Positions 1 to 18,995 of a stretch of DNA of 64,000 bases are shown here, in pieces. The stretch covers positions 732,501-796,500 of the forward strand of contig JAJTWR010000329.1 in NCBI GenBank assembly GCA_021613335.1, written 5' to 3'. The notes beneath the pieces were generated by a model. It was not told where the DNA came from. It did no database searches and saw only the letters and a list, made by a program, of their open reading frames with translations. The stretch is from Whitmania pigra. Lineage: Eukaryota > Annelida > Clitellata > Hirudinida > Haemopidae. Numbering within the stretch: position 1 is the stretch's first letter; each line of letters starts with the position of its first letter. A program made the position numbers and the translations under genes.

Positions 1-14
1 TCGATGCTACTCAC

Positions 15-4080
<4,066 letters not shown>

Positions 4081-4176
4081 CTTCAGCAGCAGGCAAAACA
4101 AAAATTTTCTGCAACTTGCGCTTCGTCGATCTCGAATTAAGCCGGCACTAAAGACTTCAATTTCTATCGTATTCTC

Positions 4177-4390
4177 CTACAATTTTAAAGCACCGAGAAT
4201 ACATCTCAAATCTCGATGGAGGTGTGAACGGACAGCATTCTTTAAAGCCACCCATGGAGGGATGGATGCTCCTTGCATCAAAGCAGCTCCGAGGTTCGCA
4301 GCAAGCAGAAGCTTTTCGATCTTTTCTTGTCTTTCCATCTCTCTTTCTCTTGCTTTTAATGCTCCGCTTTCACAATTTTCATCTAACGAG
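4177..4390 (-). CDS. isolated terminal exon, unknown protein C-terminus
   Basis: An open stretch ending in TAG at 4177-4179. Possible acceptor at 4391-4392, with an internal Met at 4336-4338. It encodes a basic/acidic coiled-coil-like start (KAREREMERQEKIEKLLLA) followed by ANLGAALMQGASIPPWVALK and ends CILGALKL. It looks protein-like, but I do not recognise the family. It lies just upstream of the first exon assigned to the DPP6-like gene and its phase does not join that exon, so I treat it as the end of another gene or an unused exon. No other exons were found upstream. Confidence 0.35.
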
Positions 4391-4484
4391 CTCGATTGAC
4401 ATTACGTTTCCCGTCGCATGCATCAGATTCACATTGAATCGCATTTGGCTTATTAAGTAAAGTGATCTGCAAGTTTACTAATGT

Positions 4485-6120
<1,636 letters not shown>

Positions 6121-6123
6121 ATA

Positions 6124-6864
6124 ATCTTCGAAAATATACTGCACTTCGTTCACACTAGGTTGAATTGTATGTGAGACACAGCCAAATGATAGAATGTGAG
6201 CATCATCTATTGCCTTAATCATTGCCGGAAAATTATCCCGCATCATGACGTGAATCCCACCTGTTAATGGCTCAAAGGGTGCCTACGAAGTAACAGCAAC
6301 AGTCGTTACATGTCGTGTTTACAACCCAGCTCGCACCGCCATAAAGTATGATCCCCTTGTATGCATTTGTATAGCACCCCTGACGCTTATGACGTTTTAC
6401 AAATAAATGTTGAAATCTCCATCCAGCCAGTGGGCAGTCAGTGGAATGAGTGGGATTCTGAAATATTTTGAACTTGTCAACTTATATCTATGTTCCAGAA
6501 AGCTTTCAGAAGTCGCTGGAGTGTTTTACTGTCAGCCATCTCGAATGGCATGCCATCAAGTGCAATGAGCTCTGCAATCAGCCTGTGTCTCAGTGTGATA
6601 ATTATCAATGATTTTTTGTCATTTATATCAAAAATGTTCATATGCTTTACCATTTGCTTGGTCATTAATAGGCTGCTTTGAACTTGCGCCTGATGATGTC
6701 ATTGGAGTGGCGATTTCGGCAGCTTTTTTCTCTACTTTATTCTATCCACATCCTTTATGGAAATGGGGTGATGACGACGCAAATGATTGATGTTTGGAGG
6801 TATTGTACGTTGACCCTGATGAATCTCCTCGTGATACCCGCTTCCCGCACTCATTACATCTCAT
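6124..6864 (-). pseudogene. hAT-family transposase relic with BED-type zinc finger
   Basis: Read on the minus strand from 6864. A BED-like finger begins CNECGKRVSRGD and continues, after a frameshift, as INHLRRHHP. Beyond it, fragments in shifting frames match hAT transposases: IALDGMPFEMADSKTLQRLL (6477-6665), then LTAHWLDGDFN and, near the end, a stretch like the catalytic-core segment with FGCVSHTIQPSVNE. Stops and frame changes interrupt it throughout, so it is a dead DNA transposon. Terminal inverted repeats were not located. Confidence 0.8.
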
Positions 6865-6869
6865 TTTGA

Positions 6870-9216
6870 GTAGCGGTAGCAATTATTGTGAAGTATTCCC
6901 ATAATGGACTTAGCTAACTACTCATTGTCGACACGGTGTTTTTTAAGTGCTTTGTAATTCTGAATGAAATACACACACTAGGTTGTCAAACATAGGAAGA
7001 CTCATAAGAGGAACGCAAGTAATTTGTAACAAGCTTCTGTAGTCGTGGCTTTTTTTAACTGATTTTTTGTATCTAACCTAACCATAAATATCGGTATTGG
7101 CGCACAAAACATCGTCGATACTGCGAATATTAATTATAATATCTATCATACCATAGACGAACAAAACAAACAAATGAATTAAGAATAAAATATCAAGGGG
7201 ATATACTGACAGGGGAAGGCGTGAGCGCCCCTTCTAGACCTGGGAGCCGAGGGTTTCCAAGAAACAAGTTCGACTTGAAAGAATTAGCTGACTAGGAGCG
7301 ACTTGACAGCCCATATGACTTACGGTTTACTAGCCAAAATCGGCTTTTTTGATTTTACATAGCCAAACCCAATTGTCATTTTATATATGAAAATGCAGTT
7401 GCTAAGTGCAAAGGTGTTTCTCTACTGCATTATCTTCAATGTCTCACATATAGACCTACTGAGTATTGAAAATAAATTATTGTTCCCATCATGTCGCATT
7501 TTGCTTTCAAATAAAACATGTTATTCCAAATAAAATTTCCAATAAATTAAAAAATGCACACATATAGTTTATTATTACTCCGACTTAGAGCTACGACAGG
7601 GATCTTCAGAGGAGTTGCCTTTTCAATCTCCTGATGTTTTTGGGGGGCGGGCCGCATCCGGATGTCTCTGTCGGTTTTTATCCTTTTGGACCCAACATTT
7701 ACCTTCGGCTACGAGAAGCGTTCAATGGCCTTGTTATGCCTGTCACTGGACTGGACAATACCGCGTCTCTGGGCCAACTATTTGACCCGGAGATCGACGG
7801 CTCTCATTAAGTAGTTAATTTTCATTAAGTTTTCATTAAGTCTTAGGACTTCCTCTGGCTCCTCGTGTGCCAGATCCAGAATGATACCGCTTCTGCGGCT
7901 TCAGACATCCTTGTCACTTGTCATAGCCTTTGTTCTCTCTCGGCAAGACAATGCAATCTTGGTGAGGAAGCTTAAGTCGACCTGCCGACTTTTGCATTTT
8001 TATTCTATCTTGAATTTTTATTATCAAAATCGGTCAAAGGCAGAAATTGTTATAATAATGGCGACCAAGGATAATAATTACAGCATTAAAAATATTAATA
8101 TTATTGATTACTAACTTTGATAATAGTGCTAAAGATATAAATAAAATTGATTAAATTTAATTAATAAAATTGATTAGATTTAATTAATAATAACAATATT
8201 AACAATAGCAACATTTTAAATAGTACTAAAGTTTTGAGAAACTGTTTGTAACATTAATGATAATGTCACACAACTATAAACAAAAATAACGATCAATACA
8301 AAAAGCATATAAAAAAGGAAAATAAAATAAAAATAAATAAATAAATATATATCAAAATAAATCACATGATCATTATTCATTAAACTTAAAAAACACACAG
8401 GGACATAATTCGGGGGCTGACTTTAGATTTGATGCAAAAAAGTCATGTTTTATGAGGGTTTACCCTCTCCCCCTGAATTTTGGCTAGAGGCAAAAAAAAG
8501 GTTGTCTCTTCAAGTTGTGAGTCTGCCCCTTCGAGTTGTGAGTCTACCCCCTTGGAAAAAGCTGAAAGCTTTGAAGTCAAGGCTGTTTGCAGTCCAGTGA
8601 ACCAATTTAACCACATTTTGAGCTAAGTAGTCAAAATTAGTTATAGAGAACAAGTCTTCGACTGGCACTGAACTGACTGACCATTAAGTAAATTCTCGCC
8701 AGCTGGTAGAGTATCCTTGATTGTGTGTGGCTTCGCTTCCAAAAGGTCAGTGTTTAAAATATTTAGAACAATAACAATTTAAGCATGTCGTGACGTTGAC
8801 AAGTACGAACCAAAGTGCTAGAAACTGGCAAGCATTTTATGTTAATGAATCCTATGACCTTCACCATTATCTTTTCAAATGTCATAAGGCAATGGACACC
8901 ATGCTTTAAAAAATATAATAGTAACGAGTTTTCCTTTTAATTAAAATTTAATTAAAAAACTCTTGCAGTTCAAGACTGATGAAGCACATTGAGACTGAAT
9001 GAAAATTTAACAAAATGATAAAATACACCTGACTTTTTAACAGCCAAAAATTGTATATCTGAATAGTTACTAAAACACCTCAAAAACACTTCTTTGTTTC
9101 TTATACAAAAATACTGCTGGATAATTGCAATCATAGAGATGATCAAAAACAGCAAATAATGAACTTGGGCACGGCAATGTGGAATGTTGTACGGAAGAGA
9201 AACTCTAACAAAGTAA
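6870..9216. other. gene-free region with transposon-like debris
   Basis: 7190-7260 and 7600-7980 are locally GC-richer than their surroundings, and the second gives broken minus-strand frames, which suggests mobile-element debris of unknown class. 8130-8195 holds a short tandem duplication of an AATTGATTAAATTTAATTAAT-like unit. 8405-8600 resembles segments at 11225-11310 and 38105-38190 (dispersed repeat). No gene is supported. Confidence 0.45.
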
Positions 9217-10767
9217 CTATTTTGAAGATGGAAGATGTTTCTTGATATACCTGGTGACCAATGTCATGGGACGATCTTGCCATTCAGCAAGTGTCTCTTG
9301 AGACTCAACAATCTGGTCCCCTATTAACCTATTCACATACACAACACAAACCACAGCAGCTAAAAGCAAACATTCAAATGTTTTTTAATGTTTGAGTAAC
9401 TAAATGGTCTACAAGAAAAGTGTTATACCTCGAATATTTGACTGCTTGCACAGAGCTCCAAAACACAAACTTTCCATCTCAATATTAAGAATTCCATGGT
9501 CTTTGGCTTTATTCAAAAATTCCATTTTTCTGTTTTCATCGTAGCTGCATGAAGCTCCATCGAGTCTTCCCTGGCCTTAAAAACAATTAAATGAAAATCT
9601 CAATCATGGCAAAAACAACAACAATTATATACCTTCATAAAAGTCCCAAGAACACATAGTGTTTCCAATAACCACTTCAAACTTATCTTCAGGGTAAGAG
9701 CAAGATTTCAATTTTGTGTTCAACTCTGTATCCAGTTCAGAGTTTTTTTTGACCATTTCTCCCAGTATGGGCTGTCAAACCAATTTAACAGATTTGAATA
9801 AATAACGCATTACATAGTTAAATAGTTACATTATCACTAACAACTTCCAAGTAAGGTCGAAGGCAGGAATCAAAAGCTTTTTTTGTTAGGACAACTGTAC
9901 CAGGCTCCAAACCTGTAAAATGTATTACTTTAGATTTAAGTACATTTGAGTTAGTTAAGCATTGCTTTAAGATATTAAATTTGATAATTCAAAGTTAAAA
10001 AAAAAACAAATTTGCCCAAACCTACCCAAACCTCCGCTAGTACCAACACGAAAAAAGCAGACATCACTTGCTTTTGAATAATAAAGTGCTTTGATCACCT
10101 CATGAATAACCACAAATGTCGATGAAACACCAATTCCATGCTGCAAGACACAAAATTTTATGGCCTTGTAGACATCATGAAACTTTCTAACAAAAACTCA
10201 TGAAAACATTGGAAATGTCTAAACTTAAACTCAAAAGTAAATTTTAAAAAAGTAAAACCTTGAAATTGCCTAATTTAATAAGAACAAAATTAACTAAATA
10301 TGAAATATTTAAATGCAAATGGCTTAATCACATTGACACATAACACTGGTCCAGCTTTAAAAAGGACATATCTGTCAGTTCCGGAACTGATATTAGTAAG
10401 AGCAAATCCTGGAGGCATTTCCAATTTTAGTTCAATCTGTAACCTCTTTGCCAGCATTTCCATCCTCCGAGCACTCCCACCAAAACACACAAACTAAACA
10501 ATAAATAGACCATTTATATGCATTTTGCCAATTATAATTACAATTTATTTTGAATCCTTACTTTAACGTCGCTAAATATGGAATTAAAGTGTTTCATGTT
10601 TGTGCTAATAGCGAGATGGTGAAAGTGATCTTCCTTCAACTTTTTCAAGTTTTCATTTTCTACTTTCACCTCCCTTTAACAAAGAATACAGCTATAAATT
10701 TGCGGATTTTGTTTGATGATTACGCTAGGTACCTGTTTGTGGATTCAGCGTCCTCTTTCTTCTCCAT
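9217..10767 (-). CDS. UPP1: uridine phosphorylase, complete, 8 exons
   Basis: Cleaves uridine with phosphate to uracil and ribose-1-phosphate in cytosolic pyrimidine salvage. Exons in transcript order: 10733-10767, 10562-10673, 10332-10493, 10026-10140, 9830-9912, 9633-9771, 9429-9575 and 9217-9359; all phases agree and give 311 residues, matching the roughly 310 of animal UPP1/UPP2. Recognisable blocks are FSDVKFVCFGGSARRM, SSGTDRYVLFKAGPVLCVNH, FRVGTSGGLGLEPGTVV, GNTMCSWDFYEGQGRLDGA, the substrate-site NIEMESLCFGA and NRLIGDQI near the end. The nucleoside-phosphorylase phosphate and uracil contacts (Gly-Thr-Ser-Gly-Gly, Met-Glu-Ser) appear intact, so an active enzyme is expected. Start is the first ATG, in a 35-nt exon. 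The symbol marks the family; UPP1 and UPP2 cannot be told apart here. Confidence 0.95.
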
Positions 10768-11224
10768 ACTGGTTGACTAGCAGCCTAAGACTACCAAGAC
10801 AGCGGTAGGTGATATTGCATTAAGTAGCTAGCTAAAGTTCAATTGCATAGAATCTCATCACTCTGTCGTCACGTGTGTCACAAACTTGCCAATTAGAAAA
10901 CGATAAGCTTGTCGAATACCGATTATGTCTAAAATATGTCGGAAAGAACGTGCTTATCAATAAAATTATCTGGACATTTGATTGTGAAGCTTGAAAAAAT
11001 ATATTTGCATACCCTAAAGCGCGGCAATATTCAACACACCAATAAAAATATTAAAAGTTTCCAGCACGATTAACGCAGGCCACAAGACAATGGTTCGCAG
11101 TGGTTGGAAATTAGGTCGCAGCTAGGACCTGTTCTAAAAAGTGCAAAGCGCGTTTAAAATAAATGCAAAACATTATCGCAATTTCGAACACAAATGTTTT
11201 ATCTAAATATTTCAATATAGAGAT

Positions 11225-12468
11225 AGGGCCCCCTGACTTTAGACTACACGCAATAAAAACGTCATCACAAATTGAGCGAGGGTTTGCCTCCCTTCGTGTA
11301 AAAAGCTGAAATGACTATGAGGATTGTAATTACACGTTCATTCGGTTTAATGCAAATTACGTCAATAAATAATTGAACTACTGTCTGAACTATTCTATAA
11401 CGCTTTACATTTCATTTGTTTCAGCTTCTCTATTCTTTACAAAACTTCTGCAGAAATTAGCCACCAATCATCTTTTATCACACTCGCGAGTTAGGGTCTT
11501 TAGGCTGGAAAAAACTATGGTTAGCCATATTACATTTACCCTTACAGACAGGCTCTACGAGAGGAGGGTGCAGTCGGAAAAGTTTAGGGGGCCCATGAAC
11601 ATTAGAACTCAATATTGAAATGTGTAATTATGCATTAAATTTTTATTATTTACTGCATACTGATCTTTATTGACTTCTGCAACAAAGTCATTCAAGCTAG
11701 TAATGCGGCTTTAGATATGGAAGTTGCAAACATAGAAAGTTTGCTTGCACAACTAGTGGCTTTGTGAGACAGCTGGAAAGCAATATGGAATGAAGCTAAT
11801 CTTGTTTTTTTCCAGCCTATAGATAGAAGTAAAATTGTTTAGAAACAGAAGTACCACTGCCAGAAAAAAAGATTCCATGATGGGGATACACCCGATGAAA
11901 ATAAGAAAAAATAAATGAAGCAGATGAATTCCTTGAGGAAGCCCACTTACGATAGCACACGCTAATGTTATTGGAGAGCTTACAGTTCGTTTCAGTGCAG
12001 CAAAATTACGCATTCAAATTACACATTCAGCTTTCTTTGGAACTACCAAAAGTTATCAGAAGAGGAATTGATGCTCAAAGCAGCTAAACTATCGGATAAG
12101 TATTTTAAAGTCATCAGCAGTGAAGACCTTGTGCAGGGAATGAATCGCAAAACAATGGTTCACATTGCCAATTTTGTTAAAAAAAAACAGTTGGGTGCAT
12201 GGGAACTATCAAATGCTTTGGATTAGAAAGTATATTTCCCAACTTCATTGTCAGTTTGAGGATGTTCCTTAAAATACCATCCATAGTAGCATCCACAGAA
12301 AGGAGCTTCAGCAAGCTTAAGTTCATCAAAAATTAACTTAGGTCCACCATGGATCAAGATCGCCTGAACAACATGATTAGGCTCAGTATTGAGTCTGATA
12401 TTTCAGACTTTGACAATGTAATTTGTAATTTTGCCAAGAAAAAGGAACGCAATGCAACTCCGTTTTAA
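11225..12468 (+). pseudogene. hAT-family transposase relic (C-terminal part)
   Basis: The plus strand carries the hAT C-terminal dimerisation region: FPNFIVSLRMFLKIPSIVAS followed by TERSFSKLKFIK, one in-frame stop, then LRSTMDQDRLNNMIRLSIES and a terminal TAA at 12466-12468. Upstream pieces (AKLSDKYFKVISSEDL at about 12080-12130, and weaker segments back to about 11640) continue the same transposase with frame breaks. 11225-11310 is a non-coding repeat also found at 8405 and 38110, probably the element's flank. Confidence 0.8.
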
Positions 12469-12469
12469 A

Positions 12470-14066
12470 AATAATAATCTGTTTTCTGAGTTTTCTTTAT
12501 ATATTTTTTGTATATTGTTTCCTTCTTGAAACTGATTATTCAGATGATTAATTATTTAGGTATATTTGTAAATAGTTAATGATATATACATGCATGAATT
12601 GTGATTAGCATGTACGTTTACGTACTTTTCTAGTTACTATAACTTAAAAAGCTGATGAAACTATTAATCATTTATTATTTATACTAATAAAATTTAAACC
12701 GCCATCTTGAAGTCATGTCATTTGACTTTATATAATATGCAATTAGTCTATTTATTATAGAGTTCCAACTGTCATACATATATATCCCAAATTATTAAAC
12801 CCTGTGGCTTTGAAAGCTACCAGGAACCTATCTTAACCTGTCTGATTTTCAATTTATTCTCTGGATTTTCACATTCAAACTATTCCATATTAAAAAGCAA
12901 GTGCAAGTTAATTGACAATTCAATTATCCAACTTTATAATCTCCAATACTTCTCTGGGAGTTCTTTTCGCCCACATTAACCTTCGATGAGTGTATTTTTC
13001 CCAATTTACAGATCTTTTTAATATTATTTGTAAGAGCTTTTAAAATGATTCCTGATTCATCAGAACCTATATTGGGTTAGGGCTTACAATGTTTAAGGCA
13101 ACTGAATCATCTAGATATGACATGTGGAGGAAAGGAGGGAGTGGGCCGAAAAAATCTCGAACAGGCACTTGTGTTTTGTCCCGGAAGCCCTGTGAGGGGG
13201 TCAAGTGCCCAGAAGCTTGGCAATTTTTTAAGAACGCCCGGGTTTTAAAATATTACATGACTTTGATGGCTTTTCCATCAACAAACCGACTTAACACAGG
13301 GGCCCGTGGCCGCATTTTTCTAAGACCAGAAATTTATGGCTGCAGCTTTGCCTGCTTGCAACTAAATTTTCACATATAGTGTAACTTGAAAAGGTTAGAA
13401 ATTAAGACCACAATTTTAAATATTCGTTTATTAGATAATACTTTCGCCACTTCTCGAAGGTATTAAAATTGCTTAACCGCCAAATGATTACACACAACTC
13501 ACAACAACACAGAATTAATTTAACAGAATTGGTTGAACGCTTAATTTCTTAATTCTAGTGGTTAATATTAAATGGTCGAAATGGCGAAAACATTGTGAAT
13601 TCTTTCTTCAATTTTATTCATGCAAGTAATTCTACAAAAAATTTAAAACACTACATTTTAAATAAATATTTTTAAATGTTTGTTTTGGAGTGTTAAAAAT
13701 CTTAGAGATATAATAGCGATACATATAAAAATGCATATAATTTAAAATTAAATATTGTATAAAGTTAAAATTTAAGCTATTGTTTCAAGCTTTATAAAAC
13801 AATCTAAAATAACAAAAAGTTCTGCTCAACCACTGCTGTCTATTATGATGTGATTAATTTAGGTGCTACTAACAACTTATCGATAATTGGCCAATACTGT
13901 GGCCGTCATAAGAAAGATAGGGGTTAGGAAAAAAGCTTGAAGCGTGCGTTAATTATTTTAGAACGCCCTTTGCTTAAAAGTGTTATTGATTTGCAGTCAT
14001 AAACGTTTTACCGTTTTCAAAATTGGAAGTTAACTTCTAGATATTCTGAAAGCATGAATTCAAAAC
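12470..14066. other. intergenic region upstream of the LIM gene
   Basis: 13089-13379 is an open frame in a GC-richer block containing GGGGCCCGTGGCCGC. The product has no recognisable domain, and the block resembles transposon debris rather than an exon. The rest is AT-rich, with no supported gene or clear promoter. Confidence 0.4.
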
Positions 14067-17000
14067 ATGGATCATTCAAAGAAAGCAAACATGACTGGAT
14101 CTAATTATAACGCCACCAGCATTAAGCACACTCCAGCTGTCAACTACATCAACATTACGAGACATCCTGAAGGTGGAATAGCTAATGTAGAATTGAAACG
14201 AACAGTGACCAAAGTCATAACATTTCCCCAAAACACAGCCACAGTAGCATCTGCTGGTTTTGGAAAAAATCAGGAGTTTGGGCAATTCAATGACACATCA
14301 CCATCTGGATATTCAAGCACAGGATCAAATGCATCTCTCTTTGCAAGTGATTCCAAACTCACATCCAGCCAGAGATATTCAAATGCTATTAATTCTGCAG
14401 ACAACTTTAGGTACCCAACTTCATTTGTAAATGTAAATACATTGTTAGCAAGTCCTCAGTCAAGTCTCAGTAGTCTTTCCGAAGGTTCAAAGAATTCTAA
14501 CGTCTCTGTGAGTTGTCACCAAATTAATTTACAGAGTGAAATCAAATCTGCTTTGAGCAGCTCATATGATAAATATTCAAAAGGCACTAAATATCCAGAA
14601 GTGGCAAAAGTGTCACCATCAAGAATATCTAATTCTGGTGTGATGACCAACATCACAGTAATACCTCAGCCCACTGACTGTCTAGAAGTGATTAAGAACA
14701 GACCAACAGAAGTGAGCTTCAAAGTATCGAAGCATGTGGCTCCTCAAGCCTCAGAACAATTTTTCAAAAGTGGAGAGAGTCGAGAGTTTAGTAGCATCCA
14801 GCAGAGTGTGGATGCCCTGACATTACAGATGGAAGAGGAGATGAAGATTATGAACAGTCACATCCAGGAAGGTTCATTCAGGCAGAAATCCCCCCCTCCT
14901 TATTATGGGGTTCACCTTACTAGCGTGGATTGCTTTCCGTCGAGCAGTCCAAAGTTTGGAAGAACGCACAAAAGTATGCAGATATCACCTCGGCAAAACA
15001 GCTTTTCCAGTAATTTTGTTCTGAGAAATGAATCATCTCCAAGTCTAGAATTGGATTCTCAGATTCCTTTTGGTCAGTTTCCATTTTTTCCCAAAGTTAA
15101 TCTTAGAGTTAACTTTATTAATTTTTTATGACTAATTTAGTAGTTGCTAATTTATACTACGTTATATTGCTACTTTATACTGAAATCTGAATTTGTATCA
15201 CCCATTTCAGGGGTTTGTGCTGGTTGTAAGCAGGTGATAACTGATTTGTCTTCAGCTTGTCATGCCATGGGTCATCTTTACCATTCGTGCTGCTTTCGGT
15301 GCAGCTCGTGCGGTTTGTGTTTTGATGTTGTTTATCTGATAATTTGACAATTGCTTTTTAAAGATATGTGCATTAAATATATTGCTCAAAAAAGTCTTTG
15401 CTTTGGCTTGTTCAAAGTTCCTGGGATTCTAGATATTATATATTATATATCACTCAATATGATTTGTTATGTGAATGCTTTTATAGGTAGAAGACTAATG
15501 GACAAATCATTCTACAACGTTTCTGGCAAAATTTTCTGTGAAGAAGATTATTTGGTATTTGAGTATTGAATGTTGAAAATATTAAGATTTAAATTTAATG
15601 CAATGGCTTATCATAAGTATTGCGGCTGACAATTGCAAGAAATAGCCCATTTTTTAATAGTTTCGTAATGATTTTGGGGGCATAAGCTTTTGCTTTGAGC
15701 ACCAATTTACTTTTTAAAAGATTAAAAACTATTGTCTGATGATATTTCAGTATTCAGGCTTTCAGCAGACTACAGAAAAATGTGTGATTTGTGGTCACTT
15801 CATCATAGAGACAGTAATTTTACTATTTATTTCTGCATAGTTTTTGGAGTGAATCTCAAAATATTTATTTTCTTTTAAAGATCTTGCAAGCGCTGGGCAA
15901 ATCATACCATCCAGGATGCTTCCGATGCTCGGCTTGCAACCAGTGCCTTGATGGTGAACCTTTCACTGTAGACATCCTGGACAGAATACTCTGCATAAAT
16001 GACTACAACAAGTGATTAAGATGTGTTTGTTACTACAGTTTTTACAGCTAATTTCTCTATTCCCAGCTCTTTAGGCTCCCTATTTGATAAATTTTTATTG
16101 CTTAAGTGGAACAGTAATGCTTACATTAAGATAAATAAATAATATTTTGCTGTAAATCAGAATAATTATATAATTACTCAAGAATTATCTGTAATTATCC
16201 AAGCAAAAGGAAGTGAGTTGAACTTTGGTATATGTTGAAAATTATATTGACCCATATCAATCAAGTCTTCATAAACATGGCTCTCTTATGATTTGTCATG
16301 AGATTTCAACTTCATGTGAAGATTAAATTTTAATTTTGAACACTATGTGTTTCTGTCATTGATCCTCTGAACAAATTGTGTTGCTACTTAATGATCTTTA
16401 TGCACATTCCATAAATGCTTTATTTTGGTCCTATTTCACTTGCATCCTAATTCCTTTTACCTCATCTTCTGCAATCATACAACAATTTTTGTACTGATTT
16501 TGCTCATTCTAGTTTAAAATGTTTTCAATTAAAAACCTTGGATCACATGATCATGCACTCGTTTCACAAACAATACTACTTTCTCAAATCCCATGTACCA
16601 TGGTACCATTTTATTTCAATTTAGTATAAGTTACAAGTTATCCATGTAATTGGAGAAATCTTTATACAGTTTGTGGTCACTTTATGTGTCTTTGATGACA
16701 ATATATTGATTCAGTATTACTGTTGCTATTATGGTTTCATTTGTCAAATAATGGATTTTTTGTGTGCAGCCTTTATGCTCCTCGGTGCTATGCATGTGGA
16801 CTCAGTATTGCTCCAAAACAGGTGAGTGAACGTTGTTCCTAGCATTTTGTTAGTTTTACATTTAAATTATCTTTCACATTAAATTCAATGTTGTGTTTGG
16901 GAACCATGCAAACATTCCTTTAAAATATATTATGGCTTTGTAGAATGGGTATTTATGTAAAACTCTTGCTGTTAATAGTTGTTTGAATAAAATACAAAAT

Positions 17001-17625
17001 ATTGGACCAATTACAAAAAAAGCAAACGGTCTATCACAAGAGATTTTTCTGCCAGTGGGTGGCATTTTGTAACTGTTTAGAAATTTTAGATTGCATGCAG
17101 AATGGCTTTTGAGTATAAATTATGTCAAGACTGTTAACTATGAGTATGTTAGCTATTCAAGTAGTGAGAACAAGATTCAAGTTTGAGTGTTTGTTGAATC
17201 TAATTTCTTAATTGATTGTATTAGCTTGTAGTGTTCCTTTTGAGAGACATTGCTGGCACATCCTGGTTTGTTAATATTATTTAGTTATTAATAATCATTT
17301 AATTATTTTGTAGGGGAATGAAGGCTGTGTTAGAATAATGTCAATGGACAAAGATTTCCACATTGAATGCTACAAGTGCAAGGTTTGCTCTAATTTCTTA
17401 ATTAAAATGGCATTATCTAGTAAGTAATTATATTAATATTAATTTAGAAGCTTATTTATTAAATATATATTTTAAATATATTATAAAAATGGGTAAAGTT
17501 GTATTATGCTCTGTTCTAATTTTCAGGATTGCCAAATCCAACTATCTGACGTGGATGGCCAACTTTGTTATCCTTTGGAAGACATTTTGCTATGTCGAGA
17601 GTGCCACATAAAAAGGCTTTGTTGA
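14067..17625 (+). CDS. Ajuba/LIMD1/WTIP-family triple-LIM protein, complete, 8 exons
   Basis: Scaffold of the Zyxin/Ajuba class, which acts at cell junctions and in Hippo signalling (LATS/Warts inhibition) and shuttles to the nucleus. Exons: 14067-15072, 15211-15312, 15487-15554, 15751-15813, 15881-16011, 16770-16821, 17314-17382 and 17527-17625, phase-consistent, 529 residues. Residues 1-335 form a Ser/Asn-rich low-complexity pre-LIM region in a single exon. Three LIM domains follow: LIM1 from [23 protein letters not shown]2 with [20 protein letters not shown] and the Ajuba-typical [20 protein letters not shown], and LIM3 from [13 protein letters not shown] to the end ([11 protein letters not shown]). 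The zinc-ligand Cys/His spacing looks complete. The spacing and the phrases [15 protein letters not shown] and [10 protein letters not shown] separate this group from zyxin and paxillin; which of the three vertebrate paralogues it matches is not decidable. Confidence 0.95.
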
Positions 17626-18995
17626 TGCCTTACCGTATGTGTTCATTCTTTCGTCATGTTCAAAATGTGTGTATAATGTTTTCGTAGTGTTTTTTTTTTA
17701 AACTGGACTGCAGCAGATCAACTCCATGATGTATTTTTTGGGAATTTTACTTTTTTCAACATCACCTATGTTTTGAAATGCTACTTTATTTTGTTACTGA
17801 AATGTTGAGTCCCGATCATCTCCAAATTCTTCTCTAACGTCCAATTAATCGTGCCTTTCACATTTGTTTTGTTTGATATCAGTGATAAATAGAGAAGGTG
17901 AAAGTAGTTGAAGATTTTGTTGTTACACCACTAAATAAATCCTATAATTCGTGAAGGTAGACAAGTTATTAGTATTGTTTAGTCAAGTTTTTGATCAGAT
18001 CCAACGGGGGTGCCGTGGTTTTGCTAAAACTGAAAAGTTGTATCAGTGTTTGAAGATGAATAATTAAGTGTTGTGAAGGCGTTAATTAGAGACCTTAGAA
18101 AGAGAGTATGGTGACACATTAATTATATACATATATTATATACTATCTTTATTAAACCTTCATTTTGAGGATTTGATGATATCTATGCAATTCTTTATTT
18201 TTCAATAGTCATCTAATTTCATTAGGTGAGACAATTTTGTAGTGAGTCAATAGAGCTAAAGTTTTTGAATAATTAGTCAAAATTGAAATAATTGCCTAAT
18301 TTTGTCGTGCAGTCTGCGGGAATCATACTTTGGGGAGGTTTTATTCTGAGGAGTACTTGTATTTAAAATATGTTAAACATTTCGCAAATTTGGTGGTACT
18401 ATCAAGCATGGCTTGATACTATTCTTTATTTACTTTTAAGCGAAGCATTGCAGCTGGATGTCTTCTCAAGGGCCCGATTAAGTTGATAGATTCTATTAGT
18501 ACTATCTCGTTTCGTGAATAGATTAAAATTATTACTAGATTAACTACAAATTATATTACGATGAAAATAAAAATAAAGCTTCAACACCTAGCAACAGTGT
18601 CGCAACTTGTACTGACGTGGCTGATTGTCAAAAAAACCTGCTAATTACGATACATCAAGACACATTGTCTTTAAAGTTGGTCAAAAAAAAAACCCTGTCA
18701 ATAAGCCACTTATTTTTTCGCTTCATTTATTAATCCCCACCAACCTTATTATTAATGTTGAGAAGTAAACATGTAATGGGGCTTCCATGGAGGATCGCAA
18801 AGGTTGCTTCGCCGTCTGGTATCGATTCAATCAGATGGTTTATTAAGACATTTGGTGATTAAATTTGGCCAAAGAGTTAATTAATTACCGATTTTTATGC
18901 ATGGATTTCATGGTATCAAGCAAATTAAATAATTTGCAGATTCGCATTAATTGTAAAATGAAGAGTGGACAATGCTTTCCTCCTTCCCATATGGA
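17626..18995. other. 3' UTR and intergenic DNA between LIM gene and syndecan
   Basis: It presumably begins with the 3' UTR of the LIM gene; AATAAA occurs near 17933. No further exon or RNA gene is recognised. Confidence 0.5.

Noticed and set aside
13089..13379. 96-codon ORF as a gene
   Set aside because: No domain and no splice context, in a GC-rich block that looks like transposon debris.
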